From Nissolia schottii (Eukaryota > Streptophyta > Magnoliopsida > Fabales > Fabaceae): a stretch of DNA of 64,000 bases. The notes under the pieces are model-generated. The model made no database searches and was not told where the DNA came from. It saw only the letters and a list, made by a program, of their open reading frames with translations. Shown one piece after another: positions 1 through 10,790 of the stretch. A program made the translations under genes and the position numbers. The DNA lies in the NCBI GenBank assembly GCA_003254905.1, contig QANU01058179.1:1-64000 (forward strand), read 5' to 3'. Each line of letters starts with the position of its first letter. The first letter of the stretch is position 1.

Positions 1-1470
1 AATTATTTTTTGAAAAAAATTATTTATCAGATAAAATTTTAAAATATATTTTTTGGAATTTTTAAAAAAATTGTGAAATTTTAAAAAATATTTTTTAGAA
101 AAAAAATCATTTTTGGAAACAAAATTTATGAAATTTTTTTTGAAAAAAGTAATTTTTGTAATTTTTTTTAAAAATAGGAGTCAAATAGTCTTTTATAATA
201 ATAAGATTTAATTAGTTTAATTTGATGAAGATGATAAAATTTATAAATTTTGTTAGCTAAATAGGGATAAAATAATCATTTATGTTAAAATGAATTCAAT
301 TCCAAACAAATCATTACAGAAGTAATAACATTTCTAATGTAAGTATTTCGAGGTCACATGAATTTAGTAAATCAAATCAATTCCCTTTTTCTTAAGATAC
401 CAAATATGAAAATCGATATGCAAATCAAATCATTTACTATCTTATTTGATTCTAAAGCACCATAAAAGAAGAAGTTTCAACCCCAAAAAAAACAACCAAA
501 TTCATTACCAAGTGCAATCAAGAAAGATTACTCTGAAGACTAGTGTTTAGTTATTCACATCGATCTCGCTCTTGGATCACTATTGACTCAGCTTCGCTTC
601 TGCCCTATCAAAGCAAAGATGAAAGAGTGAAAGCAGGATATGCTTCCAGCAACTGAAAAAGCTCACACAGTGTTCGATCGTGAATAACAGATTAAACTAG
701 CCGTTTTTTTTATAGATGTTTTGCGGAAAGGCTTAACCCCGAAAAGGGCGAGCAAGAAGAGTAAAGAACCCCTCACCGAGATACCCGGCTTATGTAAATC
801 ATGTTTCCTTAAAACCTTGCTAAGGATGCAATTTATACAATTTAATACACAACTTATACAATTTAAGTTTACCGGAGAGCTTGGAAATGTGATAAACTTG
901 CTAAGGATGCATTTAATCAATTGTTATTCATGTAATTAATATATTGGATTATTCATGGACTCATGTCTAAAGTATAATATATCTGTAGCTTCGCAGTTTG
1001 ATCTATTTCTTCATGCATGTATTTCGTTAATACCTGGATTAATTATTTTGGGATTAAATTCATTTTCAAAGGTGTAAAATTGCATTGTTGCAATTTACAT
1101 ATGTAAGCCAAAAAGAAAAATTAAATTTGTTTTATTAGAATGTGATTATATTCCTTTCTCTGCCATGTTACAGAAAGAGAAGCATGATAAGAACAAAAAG
1201 ATGGGAGAGAGAAAAAACAAAAAGAAAGTGCATGGCAAAGATTAAGGTGACAGCAAAGCAAGGCACTAACGAAGTGAGAGAGATAGAAAGTAACACAAAA
1301 TGAGGAAGAGAAAAGAATAAAGGAAAGAAGAAACACAAGCATGTAAACTCTGCTAGAGCCCGTGACTCATAATGTATTATTTCACTTCTTGCAAGCATGG
1401 CTATTATTTTATTTTATTTGTTTATTGACTATCTCGATCCATTTCAATAGGAGATGTGTTATTGGTACTT

Positions 1471-1600
1471 ATTTTATATGAGACATCGTGTTAATTCACA
1501 TCCTATTTATTATTAAATGAGGTTGTAATAAAATATAAGCTTAATTAAAATATTATCTAATAATAAATGAAATATGAGTTGATGTTGTATTTTATATAAA
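1471..1600. mobile_element. Palindromic MITE, family 1 (in duplication copy A)
   Basis: The left half reads GAGACATCGTGTTAATTCAC then TTATTATTAAATGAGGTT, and the right half returns as its imperfect reverse complement, ending in GATGTTGTATTTTATAT. The element can fold on itself over almost its whole length and has no coding capacity. A half copy lies at about 1650-1710. Related copies are listed at 5171, 7338, 31325 and 36588. Confidence 0.6.
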
Positions 1601-2062
1601 ATGAAGATAAATAGTATTTTTCTTTGGATAATAATTATATTATTTATATCTATTTTGCATGAAATATCGTGTTCACTCACATTTTATTTATCATTGGATG
1701 AAACCAAGATGGCTAACCCTAATTTGGATTCCATCCATCCTGTTTGTTCCTACTTGTACCATACAGTCACGGGATTGGACTATTACTAATTAATCATGTG
1801 TACGTGGAATCCACATGAAATATTCTCTCTGAAATAAAAGACTTATATAGACCACTTGCACTACTTGCTGCTCATCACTAGCTAGCTACAACTCCAGTTA
1901 AAATTAAGGAATTAATTTGAAGTGTGATATGAAAAAGATTTATAGTTCATCCCATATAAAGTGAAAACTGGGGAGAGATGTCAATTAGAATGGTTTAAAT
2001 AACTATTTTCCCCATCTAAAGTATGAATTCCATGAGAAATGCCAGGTGGGATGCCAGGGGTT

Positions 2063-3553
2063 CACTACAAGATAAAAGATAATTCGCGGCAGTTCTGTAA
2101 CTGCCGTTAAATCAAACATATGGCGGTGAATACACAGAGTTACGGAAATAATAGCTACCAAGTGTGCTGACAGTTTTGCAGTAGTATGAACCGCCGCAAA
2201 ACATTAAATTAAATAACATCTAACCGCTGCAACTTTTACTATTTGAAAATGTCATATTTCTTTTGCGACGGTTCATACTACTGCAAAACTGGCCATTATG
2301 TATAAAATTTGTTTTAAAAAAAATTGGCATTAGGGCAGTGTTAAGCAACTCAAGGATAGAATGGACGCTCAACATGCTGAATTTATAAGATCAAATACAC
2401 TGACTAAAAGAATAGAAATGTAAACCAATATCAAGTATAGATTCAACCCAATAATGCAGAATTCTAAAACCAATGTAATTCAGCTGAGAATGGATTAAAC
2501 AATGGGTATGCAATATAATGCAACACTCATGGCATAAACAATAAAATTTAGAGAACACATTACCCATGGTAAACATTGAGCAAGTAAAATACAAAATTGG
2601 TACTAACTGATAATCAACCTAATAGTTGCAATCAATCAATTAATGTAAAATTATAATTGTTATATCAAACTTCATAAAACAGCATGAACTAATTCTTTGT
2701 GTATAGCACTATTGAGCAAATAAATAAACCAAAAGAGTAATGAGCCTAAAGCTCAAAATGCTCAATTCCTAAAGCTGAAGAAACCAAAACAGAGCAAAAA
2801 AAAAAAAGCAATTCAACATCTCCTCCAAGCATAACAAACAAAACAATATAGAAAAGGAAAAATACAAAACTTAAATCAAGTATGAAATTACTAGCAAAAT
2901 TTACAACATATGCATTACTAGGAACAACAACTCTGGAATAGAACAAACACACAACTCATGAAATCAAGCTAGAGAATTTGGAATATAAAAGAATCACTAC
3001 ATAGGAGGATTGAAAACAGAAAAATATCAGTACAGAAAAAAACTAGTTAAAAAATCAAGGGCAGAACCAACTTTAGTGTAAGCTGCAAAAACAAGATTCC
3101 AATAAAGTGTACAACCCATCTGACATGGTTGATTGTAAGAGCGATTTTTAGCAATTTCTATTCTAATAACGAAAATCAATTATCGTGTGGGCTGCTATCT
3201 TGAGTATCCTTGTCGGTCTTAGGAGTACTATCCGAGGATGACTCAGTGATCAACCTTGATGTTCTATTGTCTATCACCAAGAATAAGCCCTAGGAAAAAC
3301 TAAAGAAACATGAATTTCAATCAAAAAACACCAAAAAGTAACAAGAGGAAGATAAGCATCAGCAATGAAAACACTTGAGGAAAAAAATGATGATAAGGTT
3401 GTGTTTAGAAAAAATTGAGGAATTTTTTTGGGTCAAGAAGCTCGAATTAGTCCAAGTTCAACTTCATAGAGAATAAATTATAAGTAATGATATATCTTTT
3501 TACCAAATCTTCCTACGACTCCTGCTATATACTAAATGAATTAAGTATTACTC
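2063..3553. mobile_element. CACTA (En/Spm) transposon, left part, truncated (copy A)
   Basis: It begins with the CACTA terminal motif CACTACAAGATAAAAG at 2063 and continues with the subterminal repeats typical of this superfamily (GCGGCAGTT, AACTGCCG, GAACCGCCGC). It is the paralogue of the element starting at 7924. Copy A is cut at about 3553, where the duplication ends, so no right end is present. A captured exon-like block lies inside at 3184-3289. Confidence 0.8.
3184..3289 (-). pseudogene. Exon-like block of unknown origin, copy A (splice donor lost)
   Basis: On the minus strand a 106-bp block follows a good acceptor (TTTTCCTAG) and is open in one frame for 35 codons, including DNRTSRLITESSSDS. 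It ends CCCACACG. The next bases are AT here but GT in the copy at 9111-9216, so the donor is broken in this copy. I do not recognise the protein. It is probably a gene fragment picked up by the CACTA element. Confidence 0.4.
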
Positions 3554-3981
3554 TTGTTGCGCGTGCAAGTAGAGCAAAAGAGAAAGAAAGTAACTTTAGA
3601 TTGAATAAAATTACATCATTTAATAAAATTTGTAATGATAATAAAATTTTACAAGAATGTGTCCGAGTAGAGCAGAAAAGATAGAGTATGATTTAATTGA
3701 TGAGACTATTTCATATTGAATTTTATATTCATTGTAAGGCACACGATTAGCTCTTGAGTGACATAATAATTTGTTGTGAAAAAATGGTACCCATATATCT
3801 ACGTACATTGATGTCAGTCCTGCGTCACCATTCACCACACAAACATTCAAAAGCCTAAGTTTAAGATTTGCTCATCACTTGCCAGCTAAAACTCTCACGT
3901 TCACACACATGGTCGTTGTTGCTTGAGTCCAATTCTCACAACAACTCATCATACTGCATGAGGAGGAGGAGGAGGTAGCAC

Positions 3982-3989
3982 TATATAAA
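3982..3989 (+). promoter_or_regulatory. TATA box of HyPRP gene 1
   Basis: TATATAAA lies 90 bp upstream of the ATG, in a short stretch starting with a GAGGAGGAGG run and followed by a C-rich leader. The same CACTATATAAACC context precedes HyPRP gene 2, which supports it as the core promoter. Confidence 0.7.
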
Positions 3990-4078
3990 CCCACACCCCT
4001 CACTCCAAATAACTCACCATCTCAAACAAACTCTTAAGCTCTTAGTACTTTATTACTAGCACTAAAGAGTTTACAAAG

Positions 4079-4492
4079 ATGGCTTCTTCCTCCGCCCTTG
4101 CTCTTTTCCTCACACTCAACGTCCTCTTCTTCGCACTCGTCTCCGGATGCGGTTACAACTGCGGGGGTCCCACCCCAAAGCCGAAGCCGAAGCCGAAGCC
4201 CAGCCCTAACCCAACCCCTTCTTCGGGCGGGTCGTGCCCACGTGACGCGCTCAAGCTGGGCGTTTGCGCCGACGTGCTGAACGGTTTGTTGAACGTGACA
4301 CTTGGTCAGCCACCAGTGACCCCATGCTGCTCCCTCCTCGACGGCCTCGTCGACCTCGAAGCCGCCGTGTGCCTCTGCACTGCCCTCAAGGCCAACGTTC
4401 TGGGGATCAACCTCAACCTTCCCATCTCCCTCACCTTGCTCCTCAACGTTTGCTCCAGGAAGGTGCCACGTGGCTTCCAGTGTGCCTATTAA
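4079..4492 (+). CDS. Hybrid proline-rich protein 1 (14 kDa DC2.15-like, eight-cysteine motif)
   Basis: Single-exon gene for a 137-residue secreted protein of the hybrid proline-rich family, within the usual size range. Residues 1-23 form a hydrophobic signal peptide. Residues 30-47 are a short proline-rich linker with repeated KP pairs ([15 protein letters not shown]). Residues 53-135 are the eight-cysteine domain: Cys53, 63, 83-84, 98 and 100 (CLC), 125 and 135, giving the C-C-CC-CXC-C-C pattern of the LTP/2S-albumin-like fold. Family members are thought to act in the cell wall or at the plasma membrane face; the exact ligand is unknown. The ATG is the first after the TATA box and sits in CAAAGATGGC. 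The coding region is GC-rich against AT-rich surroundings. It is the closest paralogue of gene 2 at 23625. It lies between the two copies of the segmental duplication. Confidence 0.95.
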   Translation: MASSSALALFLTLNVLFFALVSGCGYNCGGPTPKPKPKPKPSPNPTPSSGGSCPRDALKLGVCADVLNGLLNVTLGQPPVTPCCSLLDGLVDLEAAVCLCTALKANVLGINLNLPISLTLLLNVCSRKVPRGFQCAY

Positions 4493-4924
4493 TTAAAGCA
4501 CAATTATTAGACCCATTAATAATTATTATGTTGCTGTGTCCCTAGTACCTATTTGTTTGCTTGGTTTCTAATATTCTCATTGTGTTGAGTTTTGTACTTA
4601 CATGGATGCATGATTAATAACTTCTGGTTGTCCCCCTTCTTTTTCAGTACTGTTTTATTGTATTTGTATCACAGTATAAGTTCCCGGTAGGAAGGGAACC
4701 AATAAATTTGTAGAATCTATCAATGTTATTTATAAAGGATTGAGAAATTATTATTTTTATATATATATATATATATATCCAAATTCTTCCTGGTTTATTT
4801 GTGCTGATGTAGAAGTCTGATGCCCAAGTCCTATGAGATTCATCAACAATCATTCTTCGTCTTTTAGATTGCAAGTAAAAAAAGTCATATCTTACACTTA
4901 GTCAGAAATACAAGTAATTAACTA
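4493..4924. other. 3' flank of HyPRP gene 1
   Basis: AT-rich 3' untranslated region and flank, with a short (AT)n run near 4760-4778. I see no further gene. Confidence 0.6.
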
Positions 4925-5085
4925 ATGGGGGTTGGTCCAAGTGGTAAACGGCTCGGTACCCCTTAAGCAAGGTCTCGAGTTTGAGACCTTGTGTACGCAG
5001 TTATCGCAGCTGGAAGACTCACCCACAGTGAGACTTACCCGCCCTCGTCAGGTACTCTAGAGATTGAGTTTTGTGAATAAAAAAA
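4925..5085 (+). mobile_element. tRNA-derived SINE
   Basis: A block of about 160 bp starts GGGGGTTGGTCCAAGTGGTA, which fits a pol III A box. It continues through GGTCTCGAGTTTGAGACC at a B-box distance, then a tRNA-unrelated body, and ends in a short A-rich tail (GTGAATAAAAAAA). This is the layout of plant SINEs. The B box is degenerate and I could not settle a target-site duplication. Confidence 0.6.
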
Positions 5086-5170
5086 TTATCAAGCAAAACG
5101 CATATTGAATGTTTAATTAGACTGTGAATTCACCCAAGCTAATAAATTTGAGTTGTGTTATTTGTATTCA

Positions 5171-5290
5171 TTTTTTTGTACATTGTATTAACTTACATTT
5201 TATCCATTATTATATGAGATTTTAATAAGATGTAGATCTCATTGAAATCTTATCTAATGGTTAATGAAATATGAGTCATCACGATTTTCT
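5171..5290. mobile_element. Palindromic MITE, family 1
   Basis: Same fold-back design as 1471-1600: TTATCCATTATTATATGAGA, then TTTTAATAAGATG, then AATCTTATCTAATGG and AATGAAATATGAGT. Non-coding. Confidence 0.5.
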
Positions 5291-7337
5291 AAAAAGAATG
5301 GGTACACTTAACATTTCTCAATAAATTGTGTTTAACGTTTTGGACGTAATATAAGCCAATAAGTCAAAAACATGCCAACAAGAAAAAGCCAAAAAAATAC
5401 CGTTGTTTTTAAGAAGAGCAATGCTATGATAAAACCATGTTCTTTAACCATTTTAGATGACCTTTAAGTAACGAGACTCAAAATGTAGGGTCCATAATTC
5501 CAATAAAGGCCAACCGAAGGATTTCCATTATGAATGACATATATTCTCGATTTCACTTCATTGCATACGAGAGCCCGTAAGGGTGTGTTTGAAATCAAAT
5601 AAGATGAAAAGTGATTTGATTTAAAATTATTTGAATTGAATTGATTTAAATGACAAATTAACTATTATGTTTAGAACCAACCATACAATATGAGAATGAA
5701 ATTGATTTAGAAATCAATTACTATGTTTAAAATTCATTAAAATAGGAACCTTTTTAATTTAGTTTGATTAATTTATTAAAATAGGAATCGATTTAATCAA
5801 TTACCATGTTTAAAATTGATTAAAATAGGAATTGAATTTTTTTAAAAAAATTATTTTTTGAAAAAAAATTATTTATCAGATAAAATTCAAAAAAATATAT
5901 TTTTAGGAATTTTTAAAAAAAATTGTGAAATTTTTTTAAAAAAATCATTTTTAGAAAAAAATCATTTTTGGAAACAAAATTTATGAAATTTTTTTTTTGA
6001 AAAAAGTAATCCTTGGATTTTTTATTATAAAAAAATAGGAATCAAATAGTCTTTTATAATAATGAGATTTAATAAGTTTAATTTGATGAAGATGATAGAA
6101 TTTGTAAATTTTGTTAGCTAAATAGGGATAAAATAATCATTTATGTTAAAATGAATTCAATTCCAAATAAATCATTACAGAAGTAATAGGATTTCTAATG
6201 TAAGCATATTTTGAGTTCACATGGATTTAGTAAATCAAATCAATTCCCTTTTTTTTAAGATACCAAATATGAAAATCGATATGCAAATCAAATCATTTAC
6301 TATCTTATTTGATTCTAAAGCACCATAAAAGAAGAAGTTTCAACCCCAAAAAAAACAACCAAATTCATTACCAAGTGCAATCAAGAAAGATTACTCTGAA
6401 GACTAGTGTTTAGTTATTCACATCGATCTCGCTCTTGGATCACTATTGACTCAGCTTCGCTTCTGCCCTATCAAAGCAAAGATGAAAGAGTGAAAGCAGG
6501 ATATGCTTCCAGCAACTGAAAAAGCTCACACAGTGTTCGATCGTGAATAACAGATTAAACTAGCCGTTTTTTTTATAGATGTTTTGCGGAAAGGCTTAAC
6601 CCCGAAAAGGGCGAGCAAGAAGAGTAAAGAACCCCTCACCGAGATACCCGGCTTATGTAAATCATGTTTCTTTAAAACCTTGCTAAGGATGCAATTTATA
6701 CAATTTAAGGACACAACTTATACAATTTCAGTTTAACGGAGAGCTTGAAAATGTAATAAACTTGCTAAGGATGCATTTAATCAATTGTTATTCATGTAAT
6801 TAATATATTGGATTATTCATGTACTCATATCTAAAGTATAATAAATCTGTAGCTTCGAAGTTCGATCTATTTCTTCATGCATGTATTTCGTTAATACCTG
6901 GATTAATTATTTTGGGATTGAATTCATTTTCAAAGGTGTGAAATTGCATTGCTGCAATTTACATGTGTAAGCCAAAAAGAAAAAATTAAATTTGTTTTAT
7001 TAGAATGTGATTATATTCCTTTCTCTGCTATGTTACAGAAAGAGAAGCATGATAAGAACAAAAAGACGGGAGAGAGAAAAAAACAAAAAAGAAAGTGCAT
7101 GGCAAAGATTAAGGTGACAGCAAAGCAAGGAACTAACGAAGTGAGAGAGATAGAAAGTAACACAAAATGAGGAAGAGAAAAGAATAAGGAAAGAAGAAAC
7201 ACAAGCATGTAAACCCTGCTAGAGCCCGTGACTCATAATGTATTATTTCACTTCTTGCAAGCATGGCTATTATTTTATTTTATTTGTTTATTGATTATCT
7301 CGATCCATATGACCAGAAAATTGTGTTATTTATATTT

Positions 7338-7470
7338 ATTTTGTAAGAGACATCGTGTTAATTCATATCCTATTTATTATTAAGTGAGGTTATAATGAAA
7401 TATAAGCCTAATTAAAATATTATCTAATAATAAATAAAATATGAGTTAATGTTGTATTTTATATAAAATG
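7338..7470. mobile_element. Palindromic MITE, family 1 (in duplication copy B)
   Basis: Counterpart of 1471-1600 with a few substitutions (AGAGACATCGTGTTAATTCA on the left, GTTAATGTTGTATTTTATAT on the right). A half copy follows at about 7510-7580. Confidence 0.6.
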
Positions 7471-9110
7471 AAGATAAATAATATTTTTTTGGATAATAGT
7501 TATATTATTTATAATTATTTTGCACGAAATATCGTGTTCAGTTATATTTTATTTATCATTGCATGAAATCAAGATGGCTGACCCTAATTGGGATTCCATC
7601 CATCCTATTTATTCCTATTTGTACCATACAATCACGGGATTGGACTATTACTAATTAATCATGTCTACATGGAACCCACATGAAATATTCTCTCTGAAAT
7701 AAAAGATTTATATAGACCACTTGCACTACTTGCTGCTCATCACTAGCTAGCTACAACTCCAGTTAAAATTAAGGAATTAATTTGAAGTGTGGTATGAAAA
7801 AGAGTTATAGTTCATCCCATACAAAGTGAAAATTGGGGAGAGATATCAATTAGAATGATTTAAATAACTATTTTCCCTAAAGTATGAATTCCGTGAGAAA
7901 TGCCAGGTGGGATGTCGGGGGTTCACTACAAGATAAAAGGTAATTCGCTAACTGCCGTTAAATCTACCGTCGATGTTGGCGAATACACACAATTGCAGAA
8001 GTAATAGCTACCAAGTGTCCTGACAGTTTTGCAGTAGTATGAACCGCCGCACAACATTAAATTACAATTATTGCTTCATTTAACAGCGGTTACAAACCAC
8101 CGCAAAATTTAGCATTTAAAATTTTTTTAAAAATATTGTAGCAGTTTCTAACCGCCGCAAATTTTACTATTTGAAAATTTCCATATTTCTTTTATGACGG
8201 TTTGTAACGGCCACTATGTATAAAATTTGTTTTAAAAAAAATTGGCATTAGGGCAATGTTATGCAGCTCAAGGATAGAATGGAAAATCAACATGCTGAAT
8301 TTATAAGATCAAATACACTGACTAAAAGAATAGAAATGCAAACTAATATCAAGTATAGATTCAACACAATAATGCAGAATTCTAAAACCAATGTAATTCA
8401 ATTGAGAATGGATTAAACAATGGGTATGCAATATCAGGCAACACTCATGGCATAAACAATAAATTTTAGAGAACACATTACCCATGGTAAACATTGAGCA
8501 AGTAAAATACAAAATTGGTACTAACCGATAATCAACCTAATAGTTGCAATCAATCAATTAATGTAAAATTATAATTGTTATATCAAACTTCATAAAACAG
8601 CATGAACTAATTCTTTGTGTATAGCACTATTGAGCAAATAAATAAACCAAAAGAGTAATGAGCCTAAAGCTCAAAATGCTCAATTCCTAAAGCTGAAGAA
8701 ACCAAAACAGAGCAAAGAAAAAAAAAAAACAATTCAACATCTCCTCCAAGCATAACAAACAAAACAATATAGAAAAGGAAAAATACAAAACTTAAATCAA
8801 GTATGAAATTACTAGCAAAATTTACAACACATGCATTACTTGGAACAACAACTCTGGAATAGAACAAACACACAACTCATGAAATCAAGCTAGAGAATTT
8901 GGAATATAATAGAATCAGTATAAAAGGATTGAAAATAGAAAAATATTAGTACAAAAAAATCTAATTAAAATATCAAGGGCAGAACCAACTTTAGTGTAAG
9001 CTCCAAAAACAAGATTCCAATAAAGTGTACAACCCATCTGACATGGTTGATTGTAAGAGTGATTTTTAGTGATTACTTAATATCTAATTCTAATAACGAA
9101 AATCAATTAC

Positions 9111-9216
9111 CGTGTGGGCTGCTATCTTGAGTATCCTTGTCGGTCTTAGGAGTACTATCCGAGGATGACTCAGTGATCAACCTTGATGTTCTATTGTCTA
9201 TCACCAAGAATAAGCC
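9111..9216 (-). pseudogene. Exon-like block of unknown origin, copy B (both splice sites intact)
   Basis: This 106-bp block on the minus strand is bounded by CCTAG on the acceptor side and GTAATTGATT on the donor side. It is open in only one frame (35 codons, contains RLITESSSDSTPKTDKD). It lies downstream of the starch synthase exons in the same direction but matches no part of that enzyme that I know, so it may come from a second captured gene. Confidence 0.4.
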
Positions 9217-10229
9217 CTAGGAAAAACTAAAGAAACATGAATTTTAATCAAAAAAAACCAAAAAGTAACAAGAGGAAGATAAGCATCAGTAATGAAAACA
9301 CTTGAGGAACAAAATGAGGATAAGGTTGTGTTTTGAAAAAATTGAGGAATTTTTTTGGGTCAAGAAGCTCAAATTAGTCCAAGTTCAACTTCGTAGAGAA
9401 TAAATTATAAGTAATTACCAAATCTTCCTACAAATCCTGCTATATGCTAAATGAAGTAAGTATTACTTGCTTTTTATGTTAACAATACATTGACTTCATT
9501 TACCTTTTTTTTACTTCATTCAGTAGTATGTAGGAAGATTTGTCAGAGGATATGTCGTTACTTTTAAATTATTAGGGGGAACCAGACTAGAGGTTTAGCA
9601 TTGTAGCAATTGAGTCCCTCTAAGGAACCGTTTGATTAGACATGCTAAACTAGCATGCCATGAGTGTCTACTTAAAATTTGGACTTTTGTAGATCAAGGG
9701 AAACAACCCTAAGAATCATACTCATACTCCCTAATAACTAAGAAATTTATCTAGTTAAGAAAAATGATAGTGTAGGTCATTGAGTCAAACAAGAATTATA
9801 AAAAGTGGTTTTCATAGAAATTATGGTTTCTGTAACTTGTTTTCAATTCAAAGATGGGAATGGGACCACTCTCCCATGGAAAAAAAAAAAGGAAAAAGGA
9901 AGACAGGACAGTGATAGCACTGACAACTAAAAACTTATATGGCAACCATTTCTATAATTAACAAGGCATAGAAAGTTCCACATCAATTTGGAGAAGATAG
10001 ACAACATAGACATAATTTTATAGATTGAGATAGACTCCATCATAACATGTTAGGGGTATTGCATTGTAAAAATCCTCGGGAGCATTATCACTGATAGTGT
10101 TAGAGGTAAAAATTTATAGCAGGAATCAACAGATTTAGAGGGAAAAACCATAACAGTTTAATTCATAATTGAAGTCATAATATATAGTATATGAAGTCAA
10201 ATAAAAAATAACGGCTGAAGATAGAAAAT

Positions 10230-10790
10230 CCAAGCTCACGAACTACATACCCCCGTGCCTTCAGTATTGCTTCCTTCAACAAATGAATTAAAATTCTTAA
10301 TGGTGTCCTGTAAAAGAACAAAGATAAAAGCATGGATTTACTTAGTTGGCAGAGGATATGTGTCAACGACCAATTTACAAAATCACTTACAAACTAAACA
10401 CCATCTTCCATGAGCTTTGGAATTGCCATGCTAATAAGGTCAATACCTTTCTGGTAGTCAAGTCTTCCAATGAATCCAATCTACAAGTTTCAGTTATAAA
10501 TCAAAAATAGAAAACGACGAATGAGAATTTCAGCTATAACATAAACTTACCAACGGACACTCGGGCCACATTGGAAGATCCAATTCCTTCTACAAAGAAA
10601 TCTTGCATTTGACCTTTACAGAAAATTTGAGGTAAGATAAACTCAATTTAAGAGATAACAAAAAGGAGAGGTCAATAAAGGGAAATACTAAAAGCTACCT
10701 TCCTAGAAAAGCCATCAGCAGAATAATTGCAAGCAATATGTTCATCAGATGATGGGTCTTATTCAGTAATATCAATTCCATTTGTGACCC
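10230..10790 (-). pseudogene. SS1: Starch synthase I fragment, four exons, with in-frame stops
   Basis: Four exon-like blocks on the minus strand read in order as the central and C-terminal part of soluble starch synthase I (GT5 family, plastid ADP-glucose:starch glucosyltransferase). Block 10699-10790 reads VTNGIDITE-stop-DPSSDEHIAC. Block 10551-10613 reads VKCKISL-stop-KELDLPMWPECPL. Block 10391-10480 reads IGFIGRLDYQKGIDLI, then PKLMEDGV-stop-F. Block 10230-10307 reads DTIKNFNSFVEG, then NTEGTG. The first three keep GTAG, GTAAGT or GTAAGT donors, and acceptors ending in AG are present. The exons that should lie between the last two blocks, including the PSRFEPCGLNQ region, are missing. Stops replace a conserved Trp and two conserved Gln. 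No N-terminal exons were found. It cannot code for an enzyme and is probably a fragment captured by the CACTA element. Confidence 0.88.

Larger units (their letters stand above)
1..3553 (+). repeat. Segmental duplication, copy A (left end cut by window)
   Basis: This stretch is nearly identical to 5850-9472 in the same orientation, with scattered substitutions and small indels. Similarity is lost just after the shared stretch ending in AAGTATTACT near 3553. The left limit is unknown because the match already holds at base 1. It holds AT-rich DNA, a short palindromic MITE and, from 2063, the left end of a CACTA transposon. Copy A lacks roughly 75 bp of the CACTA subterminal region that copy B keeps. 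I see no intact gene in it; short open frames shared by both copies are not convincing proteins. Confidence 0.93.
5850..9472 (+). repeat. Segmental duplication, copy B
   Basis: Near-identical copy of 1-3553 in direct orientation. Its right limit is at about 9472, where the two sequences diverge after AAGTATTACT. The left limit given is only where the match begins at the window edge of copy A, so the unit may start earlier. It holds AT-rich DNA, a MITE and the left 1.5 kb of a CACTA element. Confidence 0.93.

Noticed and set aside
4098..4545. Alternative frames over HyPRP gene 1 (and similar over genes 2, 3, 4 and LDH)
   Set aside because: They are open only because the real genes are GC-rich; the HyPRP and LDH frames carry the domains.
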